A DNA stretch of 64,000 nucleotides from Ricinus communis (taxonomy: Eukaryota; Streptophyta; Magnoliopsida; Malpighiales; Euphorbiaceae): assembly GCF_019578655.1 (NCBI RefSeq), contig NC_063257.1:17794001-17858000 (forward strand), in the 5' to 3' direction. The first letter of the stretch is position 1; each line of letters starts with the position of its first letter. The translations under genes were made by a program, and so were the position numbers. Under the pieces are notes generated by a model that saw nothing but the letters and a program-made list of their open reading frames with translations, did not search any database and was not told the DNA's origin. This document shows positions 1 to 11,680 of this stretch, one piece after another.

Positions 1-1170
1 TTTTTCGAACTCTTTCCTTGAAATCAGAAAATTAGGCCTCCTTTCCACCATAGGTTCAACCTTAGGAGGCAAAGGTAACAATCTAATCTTTTTTCCACCC
101 GTGGTAGTAACCGTATCTATATTAGAAACACCATCATGTACAGAATTTCTATCAAATTGCCATGGTCTACCAAGCAAAATATGACATGCACTCATAGGCA
201 ATACATCACACCAACGTTCATCATGATAATTGCCAATTGCAAATGAAACTAAAGCTTGTTTGTTGACCTTCAAACCAGTTTCATTATTCAACCAATTCAA
301 TTTGTAAGGCTTAGCATGATTTCGAAGAGGAAGCTTAAGCTTACTTACAAGTTCTGTGGATGCCACATCCGTGCATGATCCTCCATCAACAATCACATCA
401 CATGTCTTATCAAGAACCTTGCACCTTGTATGGAAAAGGCTCTCTCGTTGTTGCATGTCTTTGAGAGATTCGGAATGTAATACTCTCCTAACAGCTCCAC
501 AAAGAGGGTTGTCATTTTCCTCCGCATCATACTCCTCAACATCTTCATCGTTACTTTCAGATTCATAGCCGTAAGAATCCTCCTCACTCGGGTGAATTGT
601 GAGAATATTCCTTTTTGGGCATTCACTAGCAATATGCCCACGTTCTTGGCACTTGTAACAAGTCCTCTTGAATCCTTCTTGCTTAAAACTAGATTTTCCA
701 CTTTGAAACTTTGAAGGATTAGTAGAAGAAAGTTGTTTAGAAGAGCTAGAAGAAGACTCACTCTTCCAAAAGGTATGTATGGTTTATATGGAGTCTTGAC
801 GCCACTTGTGTTCGCCTTAGGCTTCTCCTGTTTCACTTGTGCTTCCACCTTCCTAGCTACTGTCACAACTTCATCAAAAGTAGAAAAGCTCATAAGATCT
901 ACCTTGTGAGAAATGGGTTTGGACAGCCCTTTAGTGAAACGAGCAATCTTGAGGGGCTCCTTCTCTTGCAAGTCATACATCAAGCCTAGCCTCTCAAATT
1001 CACGAACATACTCATCAACACTGAGATCGCCTTGAGTTAGTCGAGTTAGCTTGACATATTGATCTTGCTCATACTCACGTGGTACCCAACGCCTCTCCAT
1101 TTTATTCTTGAGTTTCTCCCATGACTCGATCTTTTCTTTCTCTTCAAAAAAGTTTGTTCTCAAACTTTCA
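1..1170 (-). pseudogene. gypsy gag, CCHC knuckle and aspartic protease remnant
   Basis: Reading leftward, the gag domain (KLKNKMERRWVP, then LTQGDLSVDEYVREFERLGL) occupies about 1150-800. A frameshift follows near 770. A zinc knuckle (CYKCQERGHIASEC) lies at about 612-662 in another frame. The retropepsin core follows: IVDGGSCTDVAS near 350-395 with the D-G-G active-site variant, and HILLGRPWQFD near 130-165. The product would package RNA (gag, knuckle) and process the polyprotein (protease). The protease end leaves the window at base 1. The different frames of gag and protease mark it as dead. Confidence 0.78.
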
Positions 1171-1174
1171 TTAT

Positions 1175-1448
1175 CAAGGTATAGAGTTAAATCCCCCACA
1201 TTGAAAGTTGCACTTACACCACCATACTCACTTGGAAGTTCAAGTTTGTAAGCACTTTCTCCAATCTTTTCTAACACACGAAATGGACCATCTGACCTAG
1301 GCATGAGTTTGTTTTTCCTAAGATTAGGAAAACGCTCCTTCCTCAAATGTAACCACACTAGATCACCCTTAGCGAAGGTAGGCTGTTTTCTTCTCTTGTT
1401 AGCTCTTGCCTTGTAAATTGCATTCATTGCTTCAATTTTCTCCTTCAC
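1175..1448 (-). pseudogene. gypsy pol C-terminal tail, fused in frame to gag
   Basis: The reading frame carries the tail that follows integrase in many plant gypsy elements: a [14 protein letters not shown] block, KLMPRSDGPFRVLEKI, then ELPSEYGG and SATFNVGDLTLY. At about position 1170 it runs without interruption into a gag domain, which in a normal element lies at the opposite end. The pol-to-gag order with no LTR between them needs recombination between two copies or a template switch. I see the fusion directly; the mechanism is inference. Confidence 0.8.
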
Positions 1449-1479
1449 TTGAGTATATGTTTTCTGAAATGCTTCCCAT

Positions 1480-1780
1480 CTTTTCTTTTAATCAACATGG
1501 ACTAAGTCCTTTCTTAGCAATGGAACAAGTTCAACAGGAAGAAGAGGATTAACCCCATAGACCACCTCAAAAGGAGCACGACTTGTAGTTCAAGAAGGTG
1601 ATCTATTATAGGCAAATTCAGCATGGGCCAACTTGATATCCCAATCTTTTTGCATTTTACGCACAAGTCCACGCAATAAAGATCCAAGTGTTCTATTAGT
1701 CACTTCCATTTGGCTATCAGTTTGAGGATGATGAGAAGTACTAAAAAGAAGCTTTGGAAAAGAAGCTTTGAGTATTTTGA
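1480..1780 (-). pseudogene. Ty3/gypsy integrase C-terminal remnant
   Basis: On the minus strand, 1766 to 1593 encodes the end of a retroviral-type integrase core: the HPQTD block with the downstream glutamate in the MEVTNRT stretch, then HAEFAYNRSPS. The frame continues through SRAPFEVVYGVNPLLPVE and meets a stop near 1486. The N-terminal HHCC finger and the first two catalytic aspartates are absent. The upstream part of the open frame (to 1910) is not integrase-like and is probably foreign sequence. The integrase would have inserted the element's cDNA; this piece is non-functional. It leads directly into the pol tail at 1175-1448. Confidence 0.8.
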
Positions 1781-1983
1781 ATTGTAGGGAACAAATAAAA
1801 GAACAAGGATAGAACGCACAAGTTTGAAACTGATTCAAGGATGTGACTGTTTTTTTTTTAGCAGCACAAAACACTAAGTAAAGCACTCTCAAACTTCTAC
1901 TCTCAAACACTAAGTAGTAAGAGCAAAAGGGCGTGTAAACACAAAGTAAAACACTCAGAATAATTTCACAAAGAAATCAGATT
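1781..1983. other. short junction DNA, no gene
   Basis: AT-rich spacer between the minus-strand gypsy remnant and the plus-strand Athila-like RT. It includes a run of T near 1851-1859 and a few CTAAGTA words. I see no LTR boundary, promoter or ORF that I can support. Confidence 0.5.
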
Positions 1984-2622
1984 TTGTTTTCAACTCTCAA
2001 TGCCTATAGAAAATGGGTAAGTCCAATTCAAGTTGTCCCCATAAAGGGTGGCTTAACGGTGGTTAAAAATGAAAATAATGATTTAGTACCTCGAAGGACT
2101 ATCACAGGGTGGCGTATGTGTAGTGACTATAGGAAATTAAATAAGGCCACTAGAAAAGACCACTTTCCTTTATCCTTCATTGATAAGGTTCTAGAGAAGC
2201 TAGCAAAATACTCATACTTTTGCTATTTAGATGGATTGAGTGGTTTTTACCAAGTTCCTATCCATTCGGATGATCAGCCCAAAACAACATTTACATGTCC
2301 TTATGGAACATATGCTTTTAGAAGGATGCCTTTTGGTTTATGCAATGCACCGGCCACCTTTCAAAGGTGTATGTGTTTAATTTTTAGTGATTTGATAGAT
2401 GATTGTGTAGAGGTATTCATGGATGACTTTAGTGTATATGGTACTATCTATTCTCACTGTTTAGAAAATCTTTCTAAGTTCTTAATAGGTGTAAAGAGCA
2501 TGAACTTGTTCTCAATTGGGAGAAGTGCCATTGTATAGTACAAGAAGGCATAGTACTTCATATGATTTCTGAGAGGGGTATTGAATTTGATAGAGCCAAA
2601 GTTGAGGTCATTGCAAATTTAG
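1984..2622 (+). pseudogene. Athila-like reverse transcriptase fragment
   Basis: The frame reads WVSPIQVVPIKGG, then GWRMCSDYRKLNKATRKDHFPL, RRMPFGLCNAPATFQR and the catalytic box FMDDFSVYG at about 2418-2445. The phrase VVKNENN and the FMDDFSVYG box are typical of the Athila lineage of Ty3/gypsy. RT copies element RNA into cDNA. The N-terminal fingers are missing. After the thumb motif SERGIEFDRAKVEVI a stop at 2536-2538 and a frame change have already broken the ORF. The sequence then jumps at about 2622 into the env-like ORF, so RNase H and integrase are deleted. Confidence 0.8.
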
Positions 2623-3810
2623 CCAAGAGTAAGGAACAAGCAGAAAAAAGGGCTAAAGGAAAGAGCATTGTGCAAGGAGAAGGTTCAAAACCGGGTATCT
2701 CTTCTAAATTCTATGCTCCCTTCCCCATCTACAATGCAATCGAAGGCCATAGGTATGAAAAATTTAAAAAGAAAGAAATGGTAAGTGCAAAATATTTACC
2801 TACTACTATTCTTGATCAAATTGGGTTGAATAAAAGGTCTGATTCTATGCTTAAGAAGATTGGTCTTTATCAATTTGCTCACATGAAACACAACACACAC
2901 ATCCAATTGAATCAAGAATTCTTTCGCACTTTACAACTTGATGATAATGATCATAAAATTCTTTATTTTCGCATGATAGGAATAGAGTATAAATTGACAT
3001 ATGCTTTGATGAAGAAAATTTTTGGTCTTAGTACTAGTGGTGGTATGTGTGAGCCTACAGAAGATTTTGTTGCAAAAGACTTTTGGATAGAATTAACGAA
3101 TTCCATAAATTATGCTAGAAATCAAGCATATGTAAAATTTATTAAGGACCATCTTTATTAGTTGCTTCATAAGGGTATTTGTTGTTTGATTTTTGGAAAT
3201 TCTAATCCTAGTTGTATAACAAGTCAATAAATTTTTCTGTTATGGTGTGTTAAAAATAAGAAAACTGTGAATTGGATCTATTGGATTTTTAATCATTTAC
3301 TTGAGACTACTAGTGGTACGGGTTCTTTATCTTTAGGACACATTATTACTGTTATAGCAATTCATTTTATGGTTGATTCACAAGACGTTGCGGTTATGCA
3401 TTCTATCCCTCTTACACACTTCACCAAAAATGCCTTTACGCAAGGTGAAGTTATTTATCCTTTCTTTGAGAGATGCTAGAAGCAAGTCGGTTTGGAACCA
3501 AGAAAAAGGTGATGACAGTGATGATGAAGAGGAGGAAGGAGAAGGAGGACAAGGAGAAGGAGTGCAAGGTGAAGGAGGACAATCAAGTGCTGCTCAAGTG
3601 GGTGCATCTAGACCACGATCAACTACACATGCTCTATTGCACCAACTACTTAACGGTCAAAATTTCTTAAGAGGTCAAAATCAACATCTTGATAATAGGC
3701 AATCAAGGACTGAAAGGGAGATAAGAAGATTGACTTATAAGTTTAATGGTTTCATGGAACATCAAAGGTTCTTTATTGATTCTCCACCACCATCCCTTAT
3801 GAATGAGTGA
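2623..3810 (+). pseudogene. Athila env-like (third) ORF, degenerate
   Basis: The reading frame up to 3161 resembles the extra ORF that Athila elements carry after pol (KFYAPFPIYNAIEGHRYEKF, LNQEFFRTLQL, LTYALMKKIFGLS). A stop at about 3160 and frame changes divide the rest: LGHIITVIAIHF near 3340 and a glutamate/glycine-rich acidic tail with a Gln/Arg-rich coiled segment up to 3810. Its function is unknown even in intact elements; an envelope-like role has been proposed. It follows truncated RT directly, so the arrangement is a deletion derivative. I recognise the family by pattern, not by search. Confidence 0.65.
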
Positions 3811-4851
3811 GGTATGTTTTCTTACTTTATGATCTTTCATACTTCTATTCTAAATTGCTCAATGATATGGCTACATTGAGGGCAATATAGAATTTGAAAA
3901 TGGCATTATCATGTTAGAAATTGCATTTTAGATTTCATATATCATGAATATTAGTTAGTTATATGTTATGTTGAGTTGTTGGTTTGGTTTAAGTAGTATT
4001 TGAAAAAATAAAATTATTGGATTAGTTTTAGGTTAGTAATCTACATGAGTTTCTTTTATGGATACACAATTTTAAATGGCATATTATGAAATTTTCTAAC
4101 TTTGTTGACTTAGTACTATTTTAGTTTATTTTGATCTTGACTTTTTAGAGCCAATTAAATATTGATAAATGAATTACTTTTCTTGCCTAAATTGAAAAAT
4201 GAATTAAATGGAGTAAATCACAATAAAATTAAAAAAAATGCCTTTTATCATACATGGGATCGAGTAAGTCGTGGGTTAGGTAGTATGCTCCCTCCTAACA
4301 CTTAATTTGAAAGGTTAATTGTATGATAAATGGGTTGGATTGAGTAAGTCGTGGGTTAGGTAGTATGCTCCCTCCTAGCACTCGATTTGAAAGATTTTAC
4401 CCAAAGCGAATGAAAAAAAAAAAGATGAAATGAAATGTTGAATGGTCTAAAAATGCCTTGAGATGAACTAATTAATGGCGTGTGCTTCATTTTGTCCATT
4501 GTTTGTTTATGTTGCTTCCTTAATTCATGAGTTATGTGATTAATAGGCTTTTGATATTTGTTATTCGTTTCCTTTTTTATAACTTAGATTTTGAAAGTTT
4601 CATTGTTTATACTACATTACTCTTATATATATTTAATTTTAGTTTTTATTAGTAGTTTATAATATATAATTGCAAGACTTGAGGAGTAACGTATTTATCC
4701 ATTTTTCTTTGTTTCTTAGAGTTAAATCTTAACAATCTTTATTAGTCCTTTGTCAACAATTTGGAAAAATGGATTTTTGCTATGTATTGTGTGACTTTCT
4801 AGCACTTGTTTTGCTTGAGGGCAAGCAAAAGCTAAGTGTGGGGGAGTTTAA
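3811..4851 (+). other. Athila 3' non-coding region with polypurine tract
   Basis: About 1 kb without a gene lies between the env-like ORF and the LTR, as is usual for Athila elements. It holds two copies of a roughly 52-bp segment (starting GAGTAAGTCGTGGGTTAGG) at 4261 and 4341, 80 bp apart. The end, around 4836-4847, is the purine-rich primer tract AGTGTGGGGGAG used for plus-strand synthesis. Confidence 0.65.
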
Positions 4852-6691
4852 TGTATCCATAATTACACTATATTTTTAGTAGTATTTTAATTAGTATTTA
4901 TATTTAATTTAGTCCAATTAATTATGTATTCGGTTAATTTTATGATATATTTGTTATATTTTACATATCCCCTTGACTTTATGTCTTGAGGGTCGTTTTT
5001 AGTGTTTTTATGAAGTTTTCGGGCTTATAAATGAAGAAAAATGAAGTTCGGAAGTTTAGGAGACAAAACAAGGCAATATTGGGCAAGTTTAGGCTGTCAT
5101 GGGCCGGGACAAGGGTGCTCCAGACGGGACAGAGTGGAGGTTGTTGAGCCCGGGCCGGGACATGTCTCCTCGAATAGGCGGGTTCAACAGTTTTGATATG
5201 GTTCGGTAAAACGGACATAACGTCCTCGTTTTAAGTCGAAATGAGCTGATTCAAGTGGCATTAGAAAGCTAAGACATAGGCTAGAAATTCATGTCTCTAG
5301 AGAATTTCCTATTTCGGAATATATCTATGCCTAAAGTGAGTTGGAATTTGCTGCTGAACAGTTGCGATCCTCTATGAACGTATTTTAGTAGAATGGCTGT
5401 AGATTCTTCATTTCTTATCGAAAAGGGGTGATTCAAAAGGTTATGTCTTCTAGACTCAAAGGGGTACAACTCCCTTACGGAAATTTTCTCTAGAAGATGC
5501 AAGTTGCAAGACGTTATGACCCTTGGAAGTAACTACTAATGCTAAAAACTACATTTTAGAATAGGTTTTACTCTTTGTAAGGAGGCATGATATCTAATCC
5601 GAATTTCTATCTATAAATAGGCCTTCTAACTTCATTTGTAAGAGAGAGATTATCTTGGATATTCTATTTTAAGGTATATCATATTTAATAAAATACTTCT
5701 TCTGTTACAAGCTTCTAAGTTTTAGTTTTATCTTCAAGATTGTCAAGTCTAAGGAGAAGAACAAAAATTCTTCAAATACTTCCTAAGGAGCCATGAAGGC
5801 CTATTAATTCATCATTCTATCTTCTTCAGTCCTTCTTCACTTCTAGGATTACTTGAGTGTTTTCTTGTTTCATCCGTGTGTTTAATCCATATGATTAATG
5901 ACTTGCTTTCTTTGCATTTAGTTTTTATATTGTTCATTGGTTTATTTATTGATTCCATGTATCATTTGAATAGCATTTTCATAATTTGATTTCTCTTATG
6001 TACATAAATAGATTAGTATAAGTATGACATATTATTGAAATCGTAGACAACATCTTTATTCGTAATCTCACTATACCTAGGTATGATGTATTACTAAAAG
6101 GTCTATATATATGATTTATTTGCAATACCATTGTGCTTATGTTTTATCGCCTATCTAAATTACAACTTACGACGAGAGTACGATTTTATAGTGGAAGAGT
6201 AAGGGATTTCATTTTCATTAAAAGCGCGTTCTCATTTATGGGAATGGTGCTACTTCTTAAGGGGATTTCTATAGAATTAGGCACAAATCTTTATGATTTC
6301 TTGGTATATGTATAAATGCGAGAGCCAGTATATTATCTACTAGGAATACCATAGAATGTCATAGAGGTATGCTTTGATGTACCTTAGATCGACTCTCCCA
6401 ATTAATGAATTTGTAATATTTCATCTTTGTAGTCATGATATGATCATAACATGTATTTCTATTCGCAGCCTTTTATTTGATTGTAGTATTTTATTTACTT
6501 GCTTTATTAGTTTAGTTTTATTTCTCTTAATCTATAATCCTTAATTTTATCTACATTTGCTTAATCATCTTAATACATTTAGGAATTAGTAAGGCTATAA
6601 TTCACTCTGAATTTCCTAGAGTCTGACACCCTACTTCCCTATACTTAGTCAAGTAGGACTAGGATAGAATGCACTTCTACCCACATCAACA
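4852..6691 (+). repeat. Athila-like LTR (about 1.8 kb)
   Basis: The LTR is placed by the polypurine tract immediately before it and by a TGTATCC start. The end, near CATCAACA at 6691, is approximate. A plausible core promoter, TATCTATAAATAGG, lies at about 5607-5620. A partner 5' LTR is not in the window, and a Tat/Athila-type primer site is not visible after it. Length fits the long LTRs of Athila elements. Right boundary uncertain. Confidence 0.55.
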
Positions 6692-6728
6692 GTCGCTACC
6701 TCCAAACATTATCACTACTTAGGTTTCT

Positions 6729-7540
6729 TTGGTAGAGAAATTTCTGTTTGAGTACTTTCCTCCCTCTAAAACTGCTAAACTTAGAAATAACATATCTTCT
6801 TTTGTGCAGTTTGACGATGAGTCGATGTATAACACCTGGGAGAGGTACAAGGACTTACTGCGATGCTGCCCACACCATGGACTAGCAATCTGGTTACAGG
6901 TACAAAATTTTTATAATGGTTTGAATTGGGCTACTAAGTAGATGGTAGATGCAGCTGTAGGTGGTTCTTTGAGCAGCAAGACACCAGAGCAAGCCTAAAG
7001 CTTGATAGAGGAGATGGCCACAAACAATTACCAGTGGCACACTACTAGGAGCAGGACGGGACATCAAGGGAGTGTACATCAATTGGATGCCACTGCAGCT
7101 TTGGCGGCTTAAGTGGAGTTATTATCCAAGAAAATTGATCAACTCCAGATGCCTGTCCAAGCAGCTCAAGCAAGTTGTGAGTTTTGTGATGGCCCACATT
7201 TCAGTAGTAACTGTATGTCGGGAGGTAAGTTTACTTCTTCTTCATCTAACCATGAATCGGTGGACTATATGGGGAGTCAGCCTAGGCAGCAAAACAACCC
7301 GTATAGCAACACTTATAATCCAGGATGGAGAATCATCGAAACTTCGGATGGAGGAATAATAACAACCAGGGGCCACCAGGGTTTCAGCGACTACATCAGC
7401 AGCTGCAACAATATGTTCTCCCACCTCAGTCTCCTCAGACTCAAGAGAAAAATCCTAACTTAGAAGAGCTGATGATGAAGTTCGTGTCTATTTCAAAGAC
7501 TAGATTTCAGCAGACAGACGTAGCTCCTAGAAATCAATAG
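6729..7540 (+). pseudogene. Athila-like gag remnant
   Basis: Three shifted frames together read as plant gypsy gag: KFLFEYFPPSKTAKLRNNI, SFVQFDDESMYNTWERYKDLLRCCPHHGL, then LQVQNFYNGLN. A Cys-rich CEFCDGPHFSSNC lies near 7174-7213 and a Gln/Pro-rich linker follows. This is the retrotransposon gag domain that forms the virus-like particle. Stops at 6939 and frame changes disable it. It follows the Athila-like LTR in the same orientation, so the two could belong to one element whose leader was lost. Confidence 0.75.
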
Positions 7541-7584
7541 GCCTCCATTCAGAACTTGGGAATCAAATAGGCTAGATTTCTAAG

Positions 7585-8318
7585 ATGATGGCCGAGAGGC
7601 AGCCGGGGACTTTGCCTAGCAATACAAAGTCCAACCCGAGAGAGCATGTGAACATAATTACTTTACGGTCAGGTAAGTATATTCCTGGTTCTTCTCCTTT
7701 TTCTAATAATGATGTTGATGTACAAGTAGATTCAAGCCAAAAGGTTAAAGATAACAAGGCGAAGGAACTAGAGAAGGAAGAGGCAAAGAAGATTCCATTG
7801 AGGGAATACCAGCTGCTAGGTTGAAGTAGGCGCAAGTCGAGTAGCAGTTTGGTAAATTTCTTGATGTATTTAAACAACTACACAAAAACTTACCTTTTAT
7901 TAGAGCTATTTCACAGATGTCTAGGTATGCGAAGTTCTTAAAGGAGATCTTTAGCAACAAAAGGAAGTTTGAGGACTTGGTATTTGTGACGCTAAACGAG
8001 GAAATCTTTGGTGATTTTCCCGAACAAGTTACCAGAAAAGAAACATGATCTAAAGAGTTTTACTATCTCTTGTGTTATAGATGACTTAACTATTAGTGAT
8101 GCTTTAGCTGATTTAGGAGCTAGCATTAATGTAATGCCGTAAAACCTATTTGCTAAGTTTGGGCTGGGAGAGACAAAACCTCCTAGGATAAGTATACAAC
8201 TAGCTGATAGGTCAATCAAGCATCCTAGGGGTATTGTAGAGAATGTGCTTGTTAAGGTGGATAAATTCATATTTCCTGTTGATTTTGTGATTATTAAGAG
8301 GAAGACAAGGGCAAACAA
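7585..8318 (+). pseudogene. Athila-like gag-protease linker and aspartic protease remnant
   Basis: The frame starting near 7585 reads LPSNTKSNPREHVNIITLRSGK, the usual segment before Athila protease, then a Lys/Glu-rich linker. From about 7830 it continues QFGKFLDVFKQL and MSRYAKFLKEI. The retropepsin region reads CVIDDLTISDALADLGASINVMP at about 8070-8142, with DLGAS as the active-site variant, and a stop follows directly. The substrate would be the gag-pol polyprotein. Multiple stops show it is dead. Confidence 0.72.
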
Positions 8319-8613
8319 AATGGTAAGACTCTAAAAAACATATTCATACATGAGTACAAGTCCTAGTCTTTGGAGCCTAAACCTATCACTGTAGCTGGGA
8401 CTGAGGTACCGGGGTTCGAGATTTTCAAGAACCTGATCATCGACAAGATGGTCAAACTAAGTATTAAGGAAGTTTGAGAGAAGGTCACCACCAAGATAGA
8501 GAAGTTGAAGTTGGAAGAGTTCATTGCCTTGCTAGTGAAAATGAGTCAAAAGGAGCTAGTTGCTCTTATAGAGGATAATATTGTTCATGTTTTTTATGAT
8601 GATATAATAATGT
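8319..8613 (+). other. junction between Athila-like protease and Tat-like RT
   Basis: Broken frames (for example KIEKLKLEEFIALL near 8495) look like decayed pol linker. No domain can be named. The flanking lineages differ, so a recombination or deletion boundary probably lies here. Confidence 0.4.
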
Positions 8614-9465
8614 TTGACATTTATGATGACAATGTCTTTTTTCATTTCTAAGATCAATGATATGAACGATTTTGCTTACTTGTGCGATGTTTTTCCTGAT
8701 GGTAGTGTTCATTTTGATAATCATGACATGTGCATGTTTGACATCAATTCCATACAAATTGATTCATTTAATTTAGGCATAGATGCAAATCCACGAAACA
8801 TTTTGATAACTGATGATATAACTCTTGAGAAGAGGAGAGAATTTGAGAGAATAATAGAAAAAAGAAAAACTATATTTGCTTGGTCATATGATGACATGCC
8901 AGGTTTAGATAGGAAAATAACAGAGCACCATATTCTGATTCATCCGCACATCAAGTTGGCCAAACAAAAGATAAGAAGATTGAGGTTAGAATGGGTAGAA
9001 AAAATACGAGAAGAGGTTGCTAAAAAGGTAAAGGCCGATTTCCTTGACACAGTATACTACCCTGAATGGTTAGCAAACATTGTCCCAGTCCCGAAGAAGG
9101 ATGGTAAGGTCCGAATGTGCATGGATTACCGGGACTTGAATAAGGCATGTCCTAAGGATGACTTTCCACTTCCCCACATAGATATAATAGTCGACAGTGC
9201 TGCCTCAAATGCGATGTACTCATTTACAGATCGATTCTTTGAGTAAAATCAGATAATGATGGTAGTGGTGGACAAGTTGAAGACGTCATTTATCACCAAA
9301 TGGGGAATGTACTACTACAAGGTTATGCCTTTTGGACTGAAGAACGCGAGAGCAACTTATCAGAGAGCAGCAACTACCTTGTTTCAATTCATGATGCATA
9401 AGGAGGTGGAGGTGTATATGGATGACATGATGGGGAAGTCCAAAACAAAGGAAGGGCACTTATAG
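8614..9465 (+). pseudogene. Tat-like reverse transcriptase fragment
   Basis: The reading frame contains FAWSYDDMPGLD, ITEHHILIHP, KIREEVAKKVKADFLDTVYYPEWLANIVPVPKKDGKVRMCMDYRDLNKA and, after a stop near 9244, YYKVMPFGLKNARATYQRA and the catalytic box VYMDDMM at about 9414-9433. These phrases are characteristic of the Tat (Ogre/Retand) lineage, distinct from the Athila-type box FMDDFSVYG at 2418. The frame stops at 9463 just after the palm and no RNase H follows. It is a fragment. Confidence 0.75.
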
Positions 9466-9490
9466 GCTCTTGATAAGTTTTTAGGACGAG

Positions 9491-9912
9491 TGATGTGCGC
9501 AGAATACACACATCTAAATGGGGGTTTTAAGGCTGATTTTATGTACATTTGGATGTGAATTGGTCCCAACACTCACCCCAATACCTATTTGTGTGCATTA
9601 GGTCCAAAAGAAGTCAAAGAGTGATAAAGGGAAGAATTGGAGCAGAATTGGACGTCAAAGTTGCTGAAACAAGTCAAGTTCGCGCATGAGGAAGCTAAAC
9701 ACGACCGTGTTGGTTTTAACACTGGCCGTGTTCCTAACACGTTCTGAAGAGCAAGCCGTGTTCCCAACACGGGCACCAAAACTGGCTGTGTTGGGTGCAT
9801 TTGACAACAGGAAAAAGAAGCATTAAGGAGCACGACCAAAGAGAGTAACACTGCCATCAGCATGGGGCCGTGTTCCCGACACGCCCACCAATACCATAAC
9901 AGCTTCAAAGTT
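9491..9912 (+). repeat. LTR-like fragment with repeated CGTGTT/AACACG motifs
   Basis: The segment starts TGATGTGCGC immediately after the Tat-like RT piece and is non-coding. Between about 9700 and 9890 it carries several alternating CGTGTT and AACACG words, able to pair with each other. Such motif clusters occur in LTRs of several plant gypsy elements; this is recollection, not a search result. The right edge is where copia RT begins. No TATA or matching partner LTR was found. Confidence 0.4.
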
Positions 9913-10502
9913 GCTTCTAATAGACAAATGAGTATGTCTTGACTACTATGTTTTATGTACAAAGTTGCTTCATTGTAACTTTTCGAGAATCACAAATTCA
10001 ACAAGAAATGATTGATTATTGCATACCAGGCCTTTGGTGCTTGTTGAAGGCCATATAAGGCCTTCTTTAGTAGATAAACCTTCTTTGGAGCTTTCCCATC
10101 AATGAAGCCATTTGGTTGTGCAACATAAATTTTCTTTTGAAGCACCACACTTAAGAAATAAAACTTCACATCTAGTTGGAATACTTCCAAATTCATCTGA
10201 GCTGCTAATGCAAGGACTCTAACAGTATCAAACGTTGCCACAGGTGCAAAGGTTTTTGGAAAATCAATGCCTTTCTACTGTGCATAACCTTTTACAACTA
10301 ACCTTGCCTTGTGCTTGTTAATGGTCCCATCTACATTGAGCTTCAACTTGAATATCCATTTTACACCATTCACCTCTTTATCAATAGGCTTGTCTACAAG
10401 TATCCAGGTCTCATTTTTCTCTATCATTCTTAGCTCCTCCTCCATGGTAGCCTTCCATTCAGGAATTCTCAAAGCTTCATCTGGATCTACAGGTTCTAAC
10501 AA
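9913..10502 (-). pseudogene. copia reverse transcriptase N-terminal half
   Basis: From 10502 the frame reads EWKATMEEELRMIEKNETW and INKHKARLVVKGYAQ. From 10241 it reads [26 protein letters not shown] and [15 protein letters not shown]. After a stop it continues FSKSYNEATLYIKHSSQDIL to about 9913 and ends before the expected YVDD catalytic box. RT activity is therefore impossible. In the intact family LDVK is usually followed by AFLNG; here that stretch is altered. Confidence 0.82.
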
Positions 10503-10529
10503 GGCTAAATTGCATTTTTTATATGTCTT

Positions 10530-11680
10530 CTAGTGTTCTAGTGCCTCTGACAGTATAATCTTCTTCTTCTACAATTTGATCTTGAATCATCTCTTCTAGG
10601 TTTGTTGACTGTCTGTACGTGCTTGCATTCATCCTTTCCTAGTTCCAACTATTGCCTTCATCAATTTTTACACTCCTGCTTACAAACACCTGTTGAGTTG
10701 TAGGATTAAAAATTCTATAACCCTTTCAAGCACTGTTGTAGCCAACTAGGATGCCAACTTCAGCTCTTTTGTATAGCTTGTCTCTCTTAGCTTCCAAAAT
10801 TAAGGCATAACATATACTGCCAAAGACTCTAAGATGAGCAACTGATGGTTTGACATTAAACCAAGTTTCATAAGGTGTCTTGTCCCCAAGGACTTTTCTT
10901 GGCAATTTATTATGCAGATATACTGCAGTATTAGCTACCTCTGCCTAGAGTTGCTTTGGTAGACCTTCCTCAATCATTAAACACCTTGACATATTTAAGA
11001 TTGATATGTTCTTTCTTTCATTTAAACCATTTTTTTGAGGGGTGTAAGTGACAGTTAGCTGATGACGAACACCTGCTCACTGGAGAAATTCTTCAAATTG
11101 GAGAGATGTATATTATGAGCCATTATTAGATCTTAGGGTCTTGATAGTCTGAGCACTCTGAATTTCAACGATTGCCTTAAATCTATAAGAAATAGGAAAA
11201 ACTTCTGACTTTTTCTTTAGAAAGTAAATCTTTTGCTTTAGATAGTGTGAGCACTCTGTTATAAAAGAGGATGCTCGTAAGGCCACAAACATCTGTGTGT
11301 ACTAGCTGTAATTTATCAGTGGCTCTAAAAGCCTGATTTATTGGAAATGGAGTTTGACTAAGCTTCTCCATTTGGCAAATGATACATACACCAGACAGTG
11401 TATATACTCTAGACATGTTTAAAACCATTTCTATATTTTGAAGTAGCTTTAAGGAATTTGTGTGTCCAAACCTCTTATGCCAAAGGTAGGACTCATCTTC
11501 CATACTAGTGAAAGCTTGAGCTTGAGTGAGCTTCCTTTCAAGAAGAAAGCTTCTACTATGCATTTTAGCAAAGAAAAGCTCTTCACCATTTGGGTAAAGA
11601 ATTTCACAACTTTTATTTTTGAAGGAAAGTGCATAACCTTTGTCCAGCAACTGTCCTACACTTAAGAGATTATGACTCAA
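10530..11680 (-). pseudogene. copia GAG-pre-integrase and integrase remnant
   Basis: The frame from 11680 contains LLSVGQLLDKGYALSF, LWHKRFGHTN and a downstream CIICQMEK, the His/Cys metal-binding region before copia integrase, then LQLVHTDVCG with the first catalytic aspartate. Further leftward, broken frames read VTYTPQKNGLNERKN with the catalytic glutamate, and RVFGSICYALI. Several stops interrupt. The product would have joined cDNA ends to target DNA. Confidence 0.75.

Noticed and set aside
3473..3670. Lys/Glu-rich frame as an independent gene
   Set aside because: It is an out-of-frame reading of the acidic C-terminal part of the Athila env-like ORF.
9490..9990. 3' LTR of the copia element
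   Set aside because: The sequence shows no similarity to the 331-bp copia LTR at 12951-13281, and the copia reading frame is cut inside RT.
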